A stretch of DNA of 64,000 nt, from assembly GCF_001044235.1 (NCBI RefSeq), contig NZ_JYNL01000020.1, forward strand, positions 343,683 to 407,682, in the 5' to 3' direction. Source of the stretch: Mycolicibacterium chlorophenolicum (GTDB taxonomy: Bacteria; Actinomycetota; Actinomycetes; Mycobacteriales; Mycobacteriaceae). Both the position numbers and the translations under genes were made by a program. Below the pieces are notes generated by a model. The model worked only from the letters and a program-made list of their open reading frames with translations. It made no database searches and had not been told where the DNA came from. Below, one piece after another: positions 36,178-44,676 of this stretch (positions are counted from its first letter, which is position 1; each line of letters opens with the position of its first letter).

Positions 36178-36864
36178 ATGGCCATCGATGTGACAGTGCT
36201 GCGGGTGTTCACCGATGAGAACGGCGGCTTCGGCAATCCGCTCGGCGTCGTCGACTCGGCCACCGTGGCGCCTTCTGACCGGCAGCGGATTGCGACCGAA
36301 TTGGGTTACAGCGAAACGATTTTCGTGACACTGCCCGAACCGGGCACCCGTACGGCGCATGCCCACATCCACACCCCGACGGTAGAGCTGCCCTTTGCCG
36401 GCCACCCCACCGTCGGCGCCGCATGGTGGCTGAAGGATCGCGGCACGCCGGTCAGGACGCTGCAGGTTCCGGCGGGCATCGTGCAGGTGAGCCACTCCGG
36501 CGACATGACCTCGGTGAGCGCGCGCGCGGAGTGGGCGCCGGACTTCTCGTTCTACGAGATACCCACTGCCGAGGCGCTCGCCGCCGCCGATCCGGACGAC
36601 TACGGCGACGCCGTCGAGCACTATCTGTGGACGTGGCTGGACCGCGAGGCAGGGACGATCAGGGTGCGGATGTTCGCCCCGCACCTCGGTATTCGCGAGG
36701 ACGAAGCGACCGGTGCGGGCGCGGTGCGGATCACCGAACATCTCAGTCGCGACCTCACGATCATCCAGGGCCAGGGATCGATGATCCAGACCGTCTGGAG
36801 CCCCGAAGGGTGGGTGCAGGTGGCAGGACGCGTGGTCGAGGACAGCCACCGCGTCCTCGAGTGA
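36178..36864 (+). CDS. PhzF-family isomerase
   Basis: 228 residues, ortholog of Rv2716. Diaminopimelate-epimerase-like fold: [11 protein letters not shown] near residue 20, catalytic Glu in LGYSETIFV (about 45), [13 protein letters not shown], and the C-terminal [14 protein letters not shown] in place of the typical GSATGxxA motif. Somewhat short compared with about 280 residues for classical PhzF. Probable isomerase of a small metabolite; phenazine synthesis itself is not suggested, as no other phz genes are present. Confidence 0.85.
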   Translation: MAIDVTVLRVFTDENGGFGNPLGVVDSATVAPSDRQRIATELGYSETIFVTLPEPGTRTAHAHIHTPTVELPFAGHPTVGAAWWLKDRGTPVRTLQVPAGIVQVSHSGDMTSVSARAEWAPDFSFYEIPTAEALAAADPDDYGDAVEHYLWTWLDREAGTIRVRMFAPHLGIREDEATGAGAVRITEHLSRDLTIIQGQGSMIQTVWSPEGWVQVAGRVVEDSHRVLE

Positions 36865-36869
36865 GTGCG

Positions 36870-37334
36870 TCAGCTCCCCGCCGGCACCTCGCGGTGTGCG
36901 CGCAGGGCCTGGATCTCCCGCTCGAAGTCCTCGGCTGACGAGAACGACCGGTACACCGATGCGAACCTCAGGTAGGCCACCTCGTCCAGCTCGCTCAACG
37001 GTCCGAGAATGGCGAGACCGACCTCATGGCTGGGCACTTCGGGAGATCCGGTGGCACGCACCGCATCTTCGACCTTCTGCGCCAGCAGGTTGAGTGCGTC
37101 GTCGTCGACCTGGCGGCCCTGGCAGGCCCGGCGCACACCTTTGATGACCTTCTCGCGGCTGAAGGGTTCGGTGACGCCGCTGCGCTTGACCACGGCCAGC
37201 ACCGCGCTCTCCACTGTGGTGAAGCGACGTCCGCACTCGGGGCAGGATCTGCGCCGCCGGATCGCCTGACCTTCGTCGGTCTCGCGGGAATCGACCACCC
37301 GCGAATCGGGGTGACGGCAGAACGGACAGTGCAT
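36870..37334 (-). CDS. nrdR: Transcriptional repressor NrdR
   Basis: 154 residues. N-terminal zinc ribbon (CPFC... [10 protein letters not shown], residues 3-36) and an ATP-cone domain ([19 protein letters not shown], about 47-137) that senses ATP/dATP. It represses ribonucleotide reductase genes. ATG at 37334 with AAGGAG 6 nt upstream. Ortholog of Rv2718c; downstream of chiZ on the same strand. No NrdR box pair is apparent locally. Confidence 0.95.
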   Translation of the reverse strand: MHCPFCRHPDSRVVDSRETDEGQAIRRRRSCPECGRRFTTVESAVLAVVKRSGVTEPFSREKVIKGVRRACQGRQVDDDALNLLAQKVEDAVRATGSPEVPSHEVGLAILGPLSELDEVAYLRFASVYRSFSSAEDFEREIQALRAHREVPAGS

Positions 37335-37492
37335 CACCGCTCCTTCACCGCACCGGCAGACCGCTTCGAACGTCTTCGAGCGTACCTGCGCTGGGCGGAC
37401 ACAGCGCAGCAGCGGAGCCGACGGCGCGTTCCCCGCGGGGACAGTCCGCCCGGAGCGGGCACAGGAATGGTCGTGCACGGCGATCGCGCGGG

Positions 37493-37960
37493 TCAGGCGA
37501 CCGGAGCGATGAGGGTCTGACCAGCGTCCAGCGCGACCGTCTGGAGCTTGTTCAGCTCGCGGATCTTGTCGACGACGTCGGCGACCGGCGCGTCGGGCGC
37601 CACCCGCTGGGCGACCTGCTGCAGGGACTCGCCGGTCTGCACCTGAACCACCGCGAGCCTGCCGGGCACCTCGGTCTGGCCGCCCAGCAGACCGCCGGCC
37701 TGGGCGACGAGGCCCAGCCACACGGTGATGGCGGCGGCGACCAGCGCGAGCAGCACCGTGGTGGCGGGCGTGATCGGACGGCGGCGGTGCGATGCCCGGG
37801 ACACGAGGACACCGCTGCCGCGGTAGGCCATCGGCGCTCCCGCCGGGCGCTGCGAGCGGGGCCGGCGGGCGGCCGGCGTGCGGTGCGGCTGGCCGACCCG
37901 CACCGGACGCGCACTGCGGGCCGGCACGTCCCAGACGTCGGAAGTGTGGAGAACGGTCAT
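37493..37960 (-). CDS. chiZ: DNA-damage-induced LysM cell-division protein (ChiZ-like)
   Basis: 155 residues: a basic, disordered cytoplasmic part (1-62), one transmembrane helix (about 66-90) and a C-terminal LysM domain (about 103-150, [17 protein letters not shown]). Ortholog of M. tuberculosis Rv2719c/ChiZ, which is induced by DNA damage, localises to the septum and inhibits division. ATG at 37960, GAGAGG upstream. The promoter region 37961-38172 holds a PafBC-type promoter and LexA boxes (see those entries), so dual damage control is expected. Confidence 0.9.
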   Translation of the reverse strand: MTVLHTSDVWDVPARSARPVRVGQPHRTPAARRPRSQRPAGAPMAYRGSGVLVSRASHRRRPITPATTVLLALVAAAITVWLGLVAQAGGLLGGQTEVPGRLAVVQVQTGESLQQVAQRVAPDAPVADVVDKIRELNKLQTVALDAGQTLIAPVA

Positions 37961-38012
37961 CTGTCTGCCTCTCGGTCGGTGAGCCACATTCGCTCCTGTG
38001 TTCGAACAGTAG

Positions 38013-38028
38013 TCGATCATGTGTTCGA
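38013..38028. promoter_or_regulatory. LexA (SOS) box 1
   Basis: TCGATC-ATGT-GTTCGA, one mismatch to the mycobacterial consensus TCGAAC-N4-GTTCGA. Lies about 24-39 nt downstream of the predicted chiZ transcription start. Confidence 0.65.
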
Positions 38029-38032
38029 TGGA

Positions 38033-38048
38033 TAGAACATGTGATCGA
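38033..38048. promoter_or_regulatory. LexA (SOS) box 2
   Basis: TAGAAC-ATGT-GATCGA, two mismatches to consensus, with the same ATGT core as box 1 and centred exactly 20 bp from it (two helical turns). Covers the initially transcribed bases of chiZ. Confidence 0.5.
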
Positions 38049-38058
38049 ACTGTTGCGA

Positions 38059-38081
38059 ACGCTAACGCAGGCCACCGACAA
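38059..38081 (-). promoter_or_regulatory. PafBC-type (RecA-NDp) promoter of chiZ
   Basis: Reads TTGTCGGTG-N8-TAGCGT on the minus strand (38081 to 38059), an exact fit to the RecA-independent DNA-damage promoter motif TTGTCRGTG-N8-TANNNT recognised with the PafBC activator. Predicted start about 38052, leader about 92 nt. Confidence 0.75.
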
Positions 38082-38087
38082 GTCGAC

Positions 38088-38103
38088 TCGACCGCATGTT
38101 CGA
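38088..38103. promoter_or_regulatory. LexA (SOS) box 3
   Basis: TCGACC-GCAT-GTTCGA, one mismatch to consensus. Lies just upstream of the chiZ PafBC promoter and 70-85 bp upstream of the lexA start. Confidence 0.55.
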
Positions 38104-38124
38104 CCGCGCAGATTCCGACACGCC

Positions 38125-38140
38125 TCGAACACATGTTTGA
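38125..38140. promoter_or_regulatory. LexA (SOS) box 4, lexA operator
   Basis: TCGAAC-ACAT-GTTTGA, one mismatch to consensus. Overlaps the -35 of the lexA promoter by 4 bp, the expected place for autorepression. Confidence 0.75.
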
Positions 38141-38165
38141 TTCCGGCGGCGTGCCGCGTTACATT
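38137..38165 (+). promoter_or_regulatory. lexA promoter, leaderless
   Basis: -35 TTGATT (38137-38142), 17-bp spacer, -10 TACATT (38160-38165). The lexA ATG is 7 nt after the -10, so the mRNA should start at the A of the start codon. Confidence 0.65.
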
Positions 38166-38172
38166 CGGGGCC

Positions 38173-38874
38173 ATGAGCGATGACAGCGACAGCACAGCAG
38201 GCCAGGACTCCGTCGCCCGCCGCGACCGCGGAACGACGCTGACCGAACGTCAACGCACCATCCTCGAGGTGATCCGCAGCTCGGTCACCACGCGGGGCTA
38301 CCCGCCGAGCATCCGGGAGATCGGCGACGCCGTCGGCCTCACGTCGACCTCCTCGGTCGCGCACCAGTTGCGCACGCTGGAGCGCAAAGGCTACCTACGC
38401 CGCGATCCGAACCGTCCTCGTGCGGTCGACGTGCGCGGCATCGACGACGCCGCCGCTCCGACCGTGTCCACCGACGTCGCCGCCTCCGACGCGTTGCCCG
38501 AGCCCACGTTCGTGCCCGTGCTGGGCCGGATCGCGGCCGGCGGCCCGATCCTGGCCGAAGAGGCCGTCGAGGACGTCTTCCCCCTGCCGCGTGAACTCGT
38601 CGGCGAGGGCTCGCTGTTCCTCCTCAAAGTGGTCGGCGAATCCATGATCGACGCGGCCATCTGCGACGGCGACTGGGTGGTCGTCCGCCAGCAGAACGTT
38701 GCCGACAACGGGGACATCGTGGCCGCGATGATCGACGGTGAGGCCACCGTGAAGACGTTCAAGCGGACCCGCGGGCAGGTCTGGCTGATGCCGCACAACC
38801 CCGCGTTCGATCCGATCCCCGGCAACGACGCCGCCGTGCTCGGCAAGGTCGTGACCGTCATCCGCAAGATCTGA
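38173..38874 (+). CDS. lexA: SOS repressor LexA
   Basis: 233 residues. Winged helix-turn-helix N-terminal domain (about 22-85) and S24 autoprotease C-terminal domain. Autocleavage site Ala122-Gly123 in GRIAAGGP, nucleophile Ser157 (VVGESMID) and catalytic Lys194 (ATVKTFK). It binds SOS boxes and self-cleaves when RecA filaments form. ATG at 38173 fits the leaderless promoter and the M. tuberculosis N-terminus (Rv2720); the longer upstream frame runs across the LexA boxes and was rejected. Confidence 0.97.
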   Translation: MSDDSDSTAGQDSVARRDRGTTLTERQRTILEVIRSSVTTRGYPPSIREIGDAVGLTSTSSVAHQLRTLERKGYLRRDPNRPRAVDVRGIDDAAAPTVSTDVAASDALPEPTFVPVLGRIAAGGPILAEEAVEDVFPLPRELVGEGSLFLLKVVGESMIDAAICDGDWVVVRQQNVADNGDIVAAMIDGEATVKTFKRTRGQVWLMPHNPAFDPIPGNDAAVLGKVVTVIRKI

Positions 38875-38895
38875 CGACCGCCGGCGGCGGACCGG

Positions 38896-40953
38896 TCATT
38901 CGCCGCGGACGAAGCCGTTCGTACGCGCGATCTCCTCGGTGGCGAACCAGATCTGGGCGGGCGCCTCCTCGTAGTCGGCACTGCCGGGAATCCAGTACAG
39001 ACCCGAGCGGGTGTCGGCCTTGACGGGATAGCCGTCCGGGACCTCGTCGGGATCGTCGAGGGGAAGGTGCAGCGCGGTGCCCATCGGCGCCGGTTCGTCG
39101 ATGCCGATGCGGGCGTGGCGGCCGGTGTCGGTGACGGCATCGAAAACCGGCAGCGGTACCGGCTCAGGCTCGGGTGCAGACTCGGGCTCGGGTGCAGGCT
39201 CCGGTTCCGGTTCCGGCTCGTCTGCCATCAGCGGCTCGCGATCGGCATCGGCAGGCGCAGCGCTGTCCTCGGAAGCCACCTCGGTCGGCGTCGGAACGCG
39301 CGTCGGTGCCGTGTCCACGGCGTCGGGGTCCTCCTGCTCGGCGTAGGACGGGACCTCCCCCGCGTCCGCCGATGGCTCCTGCGCTCCCCAGAAGCTCGCC
39401 CGGACCGGTTCGTAACCCTCCGACGGACTCGAGGGCGTCGCAGCGACCGTCGACCCCAGCGAGCCGAGCCCCTCCCGCGCGTAGCGGTCGCCGAAGAGAG
39501 TGTCCTCCCGGCCGTCGTCGCCTGTCGGGCCGGTGCCGTAGGCCCGGTCGTCGGCGTCGAGGTCGCCGGGCGGCGGCCCGAACAGATCGTCGTCGTCACG
39601 GCCGCGGCGCCGGTTGCGCGCCACCGCGAGTGCGACCACACCGAGAACGAGGAGCACGGGCACGATCGCCAGCAGCCACCACCACGTCCAGCGGAACCCC
39701 GAGCCCTTGCCGCTGTCGGCGGCCTGCGAGGACTGCGTGGCCTGCGGCGCCTGCTGCCCGGGCACCTCCAGCCCGGCGAGCTGCGAGGCGAGATTGCCCG
39801 GTTCGGTGGTGAACTTCTTGGTCGCCGTGTTGTAGGTGAGCGCCCCGCCGCTGAACTTCTGGGTGATGTCGTCGCCGCTCTGGCTCTGATCGGACACGGG
39901 TGCGCCGAGCGCGCCGGTGGCTCCGCCGAGTTTCTCCCAAGCCGCGTTCATCGCGCCGCGCACGATCACCGCGCCGTAGTCCGGGGTCCAGAAGATCACG
40001 GGCTTGTCCGCGGCGGCGAAGCTGCTCATCCGGCTCGCCGGCGCGACACCGCCGTCCACCTCGCCGGTGATCGGGAACCCGAGGTCGCCTTCGGGACCGC
40101 CGACGCTCTCGTATTTGGCCAGCACCTGCCCGGTGACCACATTCGCGCCGGTGTCCGGGCTGTAGAAGATCTTGCCGTTGACGAAGTCCTGGCCCATCCC
40201 GTCGGAGCCGATCTTGTAGGGCTCCCCGTCGCTGGCGCCGAGCGGGCCGAGCGGACCGCCCGCGGCGCGGCGCGCAGCGTTGATCGCGACGACCGGGTCC
40301 TCGGGGATCGACAGATCGCCCAACTGGTCGGCCAGTTCGGGTGGGTCGGTGGTGAACTTCTTGGTCCGCGAGTCATAGGACACCTGGCCGCCGGTGAACT
40401 TCTGACTCACCACCGAGCCGTCGTAGGTCTCGTCCTCGCTGGGTACACCCAGCACAGCCGAGGATCCGCCCAGCTTGTCCCACGCCGCGTTGAGCGGGCC
40501 GCGGACCACGTGGGCGCCGGTGTCGGGCGTCCAGAAGATGACCGGGTTGTCCGGCGCGCTGAACGTGCTGTTGCGGCTGCCGGGCGCGCGGCCGTCGCCT
40601 TCGTCGATGGTGGGGAAACCCAGATCGCTGTCGGCGGGGCCGCCGAGGGACTCGTACTTCTCCAGGATGGCGCCCTGCATCGCGTGGGCGCCGGTCGCGG
40701 GGGTGAAGAACACCTTCCCGGACGCGAAGTTCTGCGCGAAACCCGCTCCGACGGGATAGACGTCGCCGGACTGGGGCCCCAGCGGGCCGGCGTCGCCGCC
40801 GGTGGCCTGCCAGGCCGCGGTGATGGCGTTGTTGGCATCGACGTCGGGCTGCGCCGCGGCGACCGGAGAGAGCAGGAGCGCGGTGGCGACCCCCAACAGT
40901 CCGATGGCCCATCGACCGGCTGAACGTCGGCGCAGCATCGGCTGCCGGATCAT
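38896..40953 (-). CDS. LGFP-repeat membrane protein with C-terminal sunset domain
   Basis: 685 residues. Signal peptide (1-34), then about seven LGFP repeats in two blocks (about 38-205 and 221-390; copies with DLGFPTIDEGDG, GPLGPLG, AVLGVPSEDE, GALGAPVSDQ), a linker, one transmembrane helix (about 424-446) and a long acidic cytoplasmic region rich in Pro-Glu pairs (about 590-615). The last 45 residues (YPVKADTRSGLYWIPG... WFATEEIARTNGF) match the small sunset domain of channel accessory protein ArfC. LGFP repeats occur in wall-associated proteins such as Corynebacterium PorA-region/mycolyltransferase C-termini, so the extracytoplasmic part probably contacts the cell wall. Position matches Rv2721c, convergent to lexA. 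Confidence 0.85.
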   Translation of the reverse strand: MIRQPMLRRRSAGRWAIGLLGVATALLLSPVAAAQPDVDANNAITAAWQATGGDAGPLGPQSGDVYPVGAGFAQNFASGKVFFTPATGAHAMQGAILEKYESLGGPADSDLGFPTIDEGDGRAPGSRNSTFSAPDNPVIFWTPDTGAHVVRGPLNAAWDKLGGSSAVLGVPSEDETYDGSVVSQKFTGGQVSYDSRTKKFTTDPPELADQLGDLSIPEDPVVAINAARRAAGGPLGPLGASDGEPYKIGSDGMGQDFVNGKIFYSPDTGANVVTGQVLAKYESVGGPEGDLGFPITGEVDGGVAPASRMSSFAAADKPVIFWTPDYGAVIVRGAMNAAWEKLGGATGALGAPVSDQSQSGDDITQKFSGGALTYNTATKKFTTEPGNLASQLAGLEVPGQQAPQATQSSQAADSGKGSGFRWTWWWLLAIVPVLLVLGVVALAVARNRRRGRDDDDLFGPPPGDLDADDRAYGTGPTGDDGREDTLFGDRYAREGLGSLGSTVAATPSSPSEGYEPVRASFWGAQEPSADAGEVPSYAEQEDPDAVDTAPTRVPTPTEVASEDSAAPADADREPLMADEPEPEPEPAPEPESAPEPEPVPLPVFDAVTDTGRHARIGIDEPAPMGTALHLPLDDPDEVPDGYPVKADTRSGLYWIPGSADYEEAPAQIWFATEEIARTNGFVRGE

Positions 40954-41111
40954 GCATCCTCCCCGCGGTCGGCGACTCGGTCGCTGAAAAGGTTCAGCGA
41001 AAATTACCGCGTGCGTTCACTCTGCGTCAGCGGACGACGATTACCAAGGCACCTCGCCGTGCGGGCAGAGAATATGCGCCGTCACCCGAACCACCGCCGC
41101 GGCCCTGCAAA

Positions 41112-42293
41112 CTAGACACCGAGGCTGCGCCCGATGATCTCCTTCATGATCTCGGTGGTGCCGCCGTAGATCGTCTGCACCCGGGCGTCGAGGTAGGCCC
41201 GGGCCACGTCGTACTCCCGCATGTAGCCGTAGCCGCCGTGCAGCTGCAGGCAGCGGTCGATCAGGTGCACCTGCTTCTCCGTGGAGTACCACTTGGCCAT
41301 CGCGGCCTGCTCCACGGTCAGCTTCTCGTCCAGGTGCAGCCGGATGAACTCGTCGACCATCAATCGCACCACGGTCGCCTCGGTGGACAGCTCGGCGAGC
41401 AGAAAGCGGCTGTTCTGCTGGCTGCCGATCGGCCTGCCGAAGGCCTTGCGCTCCTTGGTGTACTGCAGGGTCCCGTCGAGCACGGCCTCCATCGCCGCCG
41501 CCGCCATGATCGCGATGCTGATGCGTTCCTGCGGCAGGTTCTGCATGAGGTAGATGAAGCCCTGCCCCTCCTCGCCGAGGAGGTTCTCGACCGGCACCTT
41601 GACATCGGTGAACGACAGCTCGGCGGTGTCCTGGGCGTCGAGGCCGACCTTGTCGAGCTTGCGGCCGCGCTCGAAGCCCTCCATGCCGCGCTCGACCACG
41701 AGCAGCGAGAAGCCCAGCGCACCCTTCTCCGGATCGGTCTGCGCCACGACGATCACCAGGTCGGAGAGGATCCCGTTGGTGATGAACGTCTTCGAACCGT
41801 TGAGCACGTAGTGGTCGCCGTCGCGGACCGCGCGGGTCTTGATGCCCTGCAGGTCGCTGCCCGTGCCCGGCTCGGTCATCGCGATGGCGCTGATGTACTC
41901 GCCGCTGCAGAACTTCGGAAGCCAGCGCTGCTTCTGCTCCTCGGTGGTCAGGCGGATGAAGTACGGCGCGACGACGTCGTTGTGCAGGCTGAAGCCCAGC
42001 CCGCTGTAGCGGCCCGCGGTGATCTCCTCGGTGATGACGGTGTTGTAGCGGAAGTCGTCGACCCCGCCGCCGCCGTACTCCTCGGGCACGGCCATGCCGA
42101 GGAAGCCCTGCTTGCCGGCCTCCAGCCAGACCTGCCGATCGACGAGCTTGTCGGCCTCCCACTGGTCGTGGAACGGCGCGACGTGGCGGGCGAGGAATTC
42201 GCGGAACGATTCGCGGAACATCTCGTGCTCGGGTTCGAACAGCGTGCGCTCGTAGGCGATGACGGACTTGGCAGCAGCGGCAGAAGAGCCCAT
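41112..42293 (-). CDS. fadE20: Acyl-CoA dehydrogenase FadE20
   Basis: 393 residues, FAD enzyme that introduces the alpha-beta double bond in acyl-CoA during beta-oxidation. N-terminal helical domain, middle beta domain with the FAD/substrate motif AIAMTEPGTGSDLQGIKTRA, and a C-terminal helical domain ending in LHGGYGYMREYDVARAYLDAR and IYGGTTEIMKEIIGR. Long-chain-type ACAD; the exact chain specificity is unknown. ATG at 42293 with GAGGATC upstream. A TACCTT -10 (42337-42332) and a palindromic operator are in the divergent region. Ortholog of Rv2724c. Confidence 0.93.
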   Translation of the reverse strand: MGSSAAAAKSVIAYERTLFEPEHEMFRESFREFLARHVAPFHDQWEADKLVDRQVWLEAGKQGFLGMAVPEEYGGGGVDDFRYNTVITEEITAGRYSGLGFSLHNDVVAPYFIRLTTEEQKQRWLPKFCSGEYISAIAMTEPGTGSDLQGIKTRAVRDGDHYVLNGSKTFITNGILSDLVIVVAQTDPEKGALGFSLLVVERGMEGFERGRKLDKVGLDAQDTAELSFTDVKVPVENLLGEEGQGFIYLMQNLPQERISIAIMAAAAMEAVLDGTLQYTKERKAFGRPIGSQQNSRFLLAELSTEATVVRLMVDEFIRLHLDEKLTVEQAAMAKWYSTEKQVHLIDRCLQLHGGYGYMREYDVARAYLDARVQTIYGGTTEIMKEIIGRSLGV

Positions 42294-42343
42294 GGAGATC
42301 CTCGCGTCGATGGTCGGCAGGTGTTGCCGCCAAGGTACCCCAT

Positions 42344-42359
42344 CCAACCGGATGGTTGG
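42344..42359. promoter_or_regulatory. TetR-type operator palindrome between fadE20 and the molybdoenzyme
   Basis: CCAACC-GGAT-GGTTGG, a perfect 6+6 inverted repeat with a 4-bp centre. It lies 7 bp upstream of a TACCTT -10 of fadE20, where the spacer and -35 should be, and 25 bp upstream of the TAGACT -10 (42384-42389) of the divergent gene at 42397, which is then leaderless. It could control both genes. No regulator gene is adjacent, so the cognate protein is unknown; TetR-type is inferred from the shape. Confidence 0.6.
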
Positions 42360-42396
42360 TCGGGCACACGCGGCAGGACGCCCTAGACTCACCGCC

Positions 42397-44676
42397 ATGG
42401 GCACCAGCCTCACCCACTGGGGTGCCTTCACCGCCACCGTCGAGTCCGGCGACATCGCCTCGGTCACCCCGTTCGCCGGGGACGCCGATCCGTCACCCGC
42501 ACTGGGCAATCTGCCCGGCTCGGTCCGCCACGTCTCGCGGATCACCGGCCCCGCGGTGCGCCGCGGCTGGCTCGACGACGGGCCGGGACCCAGCACGCGC
42601 CGCGGCGCCGACGACTTCGTCGCCGTCAGCTGGGAACAGCTCACCGAACTGCTGGCCGGTGAACTGCGCCGGGTCGTCGACCGCCACGGCAACGAGGCGA
42701 TCTACGGCGGGTCGTACGGCTGGTCGAGTGCGGGCCGCTTCCACCACGCCCAGAGCCAGGTGCACCGATTCCTGAACTGCCTTGGCGGATACACGTTCTC
42801 GCGGCACTCCTACAGCCTGGGCGCGACCGGCGTGATCATGCCGCGGGTCGTCGGAACCCACGACGACCTGTTCAAGCGGTCCACCCAGTGGGACGTCATC
42901 GTCGAGCACACCGACCTGCTGGTGTGCTTCGGCGGCCTGGCGCTGAAGAACACCGGCGTCAATCACGGCGGCACCACCGCGCACCCGGCACGCGATGCGC
43001 TGCACCGCTTCCGCGCCCGCGGCGGGCAGATCGTGTCGTTCTCGCCGCTGCGTGACGACGTCGACGGACCGTGCGACTGGCGCGCCCCGGTGCCCGGCAC
43101 CGACGTGGCGGTCATGCTCGGCCTGGCGCACGTGCTGGCCACCGAGTCACTGGCCGATCGGGACTTCCTCGCGCGGTACTGCACCGGATACGAGCGTTTC
43201 GAGCGCTACCTGCTGGGCACCGACGACGGGGTGCCGAAGTCCCCGCAGTGGGCGGCCGAGCGCAGCGGCCTGGACGCCGACGAGCTGACCGCGCTGGCCC
43301 GCCGGATGGCCGCGAACCGGACGATCGTGACGGTCAGCTGGTCGTTGCAGCGCACCAGGTTCGGCGAGCAGGCGCCGTGGATGGGACTGACGCTCGCCGC
43401 GATGCTCGGCCAGATCGGCCTCCCCGGCGGCGGCTTCGGCCACGGCTACGGCTCGATGAACGAGCCGGGCCTACCGCCGCTGCGCTGCGCGCTGCCCCGC
43501 CTGCCCCAGGGCCTCAACCCGGTCGGATCCTTCATTCCGGTGGCGGCGATCAGCGACATGCTGCTCCATCCGGGAGAAGCGTTCGACTACAACGGGTTAC
43601 GACTCACCTATCCGGACATCAAGCTGGTCTACTGGGCGGGCGGCAACCCGTTCCACCACCACCAGAACATCCCGCGGTTGCGGCGGGCGCTGGGCCGGCC
43701 GGACACCGTCGTGGTGCACGACCCGTACTGGACGCCGATGGCCCGGCACGCCGACATCGCGATACCGTCGACCACCTTCGCCGAACGCGACGACTTCTCG
43801 GGCTCCCGCAACGATCCGCTGCTGATGGCGATGCCGAGGCTGACCGAGCCCTACGCGCAATCCCGCGACGACTACGACACGTTCGCTGCGCTGGCGCGCG
43901 AGCTCGGCGTCGAGGAGGCCTTCACCGAAGGCCGCACCTCACACGAATGGCTGCGCCATCTCTATGAAACCTGGTGGCAGACACTGGATTTCGATGTCCC
44001 GACGTTCGAGGAGTTCTGGCGGACCGGCTCCGTGCGGCTGCCGGTCGAGGACGGCCTGACCCTGCTCGCCGACTTCCGGGCGGATCCGCAGACCCACCGG
44101 CTCGGCACCCGCAGCGGTCTGATCGAGATCTTCAATGACGACATCGACAGGTTCGGCTACGCCGACTGCGCGGGCCACCCGCGCTGGTTCGAGCCGACCG
44201 ACTGGCTGGGCGGCGCGCGGGCACAGCGGTACCCGCTGCACCTGGTGGCGAATCAGCCGGCCGCCCGGCTGCACAGTCAGCTCGACGGCGGCGCAGCCAG
44301 CCAGAAATCGAAAGTGGCGGGCCGGGAACCGATTCGGATACATCCCGCCGACGCGCAGGCAAGGGGCCTGAGCGCCGGCGACGTGGTGCGGGTGTTCAAC
44401 GACCGCGGCGCCTGCCTGGCCGGGGTGATCGTCGACGCCGGTGTGCGCCCCCGGGTCGTGCAGCTCTCGACCGGGGCCTGGTACGACCCGGCCGATCCGG
44501 CCGACCCCGATGCCCTGTGCGTGCACGGCAACCCGAACGTGCTGACCGACGACGTCGGCACCTCGTCGCTGGCCCGCGGCTGCAGCGGGGCACACGCCCT
44601 CGTCGAAGTCGAGAAGTACACCGCGACGCCGCCTCCGGTGCGCGCGCATCAGCCGCCGCGGATCGTCAGGAGGTAG
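42397..44676 (+). CDS. DMSO-reductase-family molybdoenzyme (BisC/TorA-like)
   Basis: 759 residues, bis-MGD molybdenum enzyme without an N-terminal iron-sulfur motif. The Mo-ligand region is GGSYGWSSAGRFHHA (about 113-127), where the Ser after the Gly-Trp equals the serine ligand of DMSO/TMAO/biotin sulfoxide reductases. MGD-binding stretches are WAGGNPFHHHQN, HDPYWTPMARHADI and, in the C-terminal barrel, LVANQPAARLHSQLD and REPIRIHPADAQARG. No Tat or Sec signal is visible, so it is probably cytosolic like BisC, reducing S- or N-oxides such as biotin or methionine sulfoxide. Start ATG at 42397, 7 nt after TAGACT. Inserted between fadE20 and hflX relative to M. tuberculosis; the stop overlaps hflX by 11 bp. 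Confidence 0.9.
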   Translation: MGTSLTHWGAFTATVESGDIASVTPFAGDADPSPALGNLPGSVRHVSRITGPAVRRGWLDDGPGPSTRRGADDFVAVSWEQLTELLAGELRRVVDRHGNEAIYGGSYGWSSAGRFHHAQSQVHRFLNCLGGYTFSRHSYSLGATGVIMPRVVGTHDDLFKRSTQWDVIVEHTDLLVCFGGLALKNTGVNHGGTTAHPARDALHRFRARGGQIVSFSPLRDDVDGPCDWRAPVPGTDVAVMLGLAHVLATESLADRDFLARYCTGYERFERYLLGTDDGVPKSPQWAAERSGLDADELTALARRMAANRTIVTVSWSLQRTRFGEQAPWMGLTLAAMLGQIGLPGGGFGHGYGSMNEPGLPPLRCALPRLPQGLNPVGSFIPVAAISDMLLHPGEAFDYNGLRLTYPDIKLVYWAGGNPFHHHQNIPRLRRALGRPDTVVVHDPYWTPMARHADIAIPSTTFAERDDFSGSRNDPLLMAMPRLTEPYAQSRDDYDTFAALARELGVEEAFTEGRTSHEWLRHLYETWWQTLDFDVPTFEEFWRTGSVRLPVEDGLTLLADFRADPQTHRLGTRSGLIEIFNDDIDRFGYADCAGHPRWFEPTDWLGGARAQRYPLHLVANQPAARLHSQLDGGAASQKSKVAGREPIRIHPADAQARGLSAGDVVRVFNDRGACLAGVIVDAGVRPRVVQLSTGAWYDPADPADPDALCVHGNPNVLTDDVGTSSLARGCSGAHALVEVEKYTATPPPVRAHQPPRIVRR

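Noticed and set aside
37375..37392. TTCGAACGTCTTCGA near nrdR as a LexA box
   Set aside because: Not a true inverted repeat with the 4-bp centre of the consensus, and nrdR is not an expected SOS gene.
38879..38895. CCGCCGGCGG between lexA and the LGFP gene as a terminator
   Set aside because: A 10-bp GC palindrome without a longer stem or T-run is common by chance at this GC content; support too weak to list.
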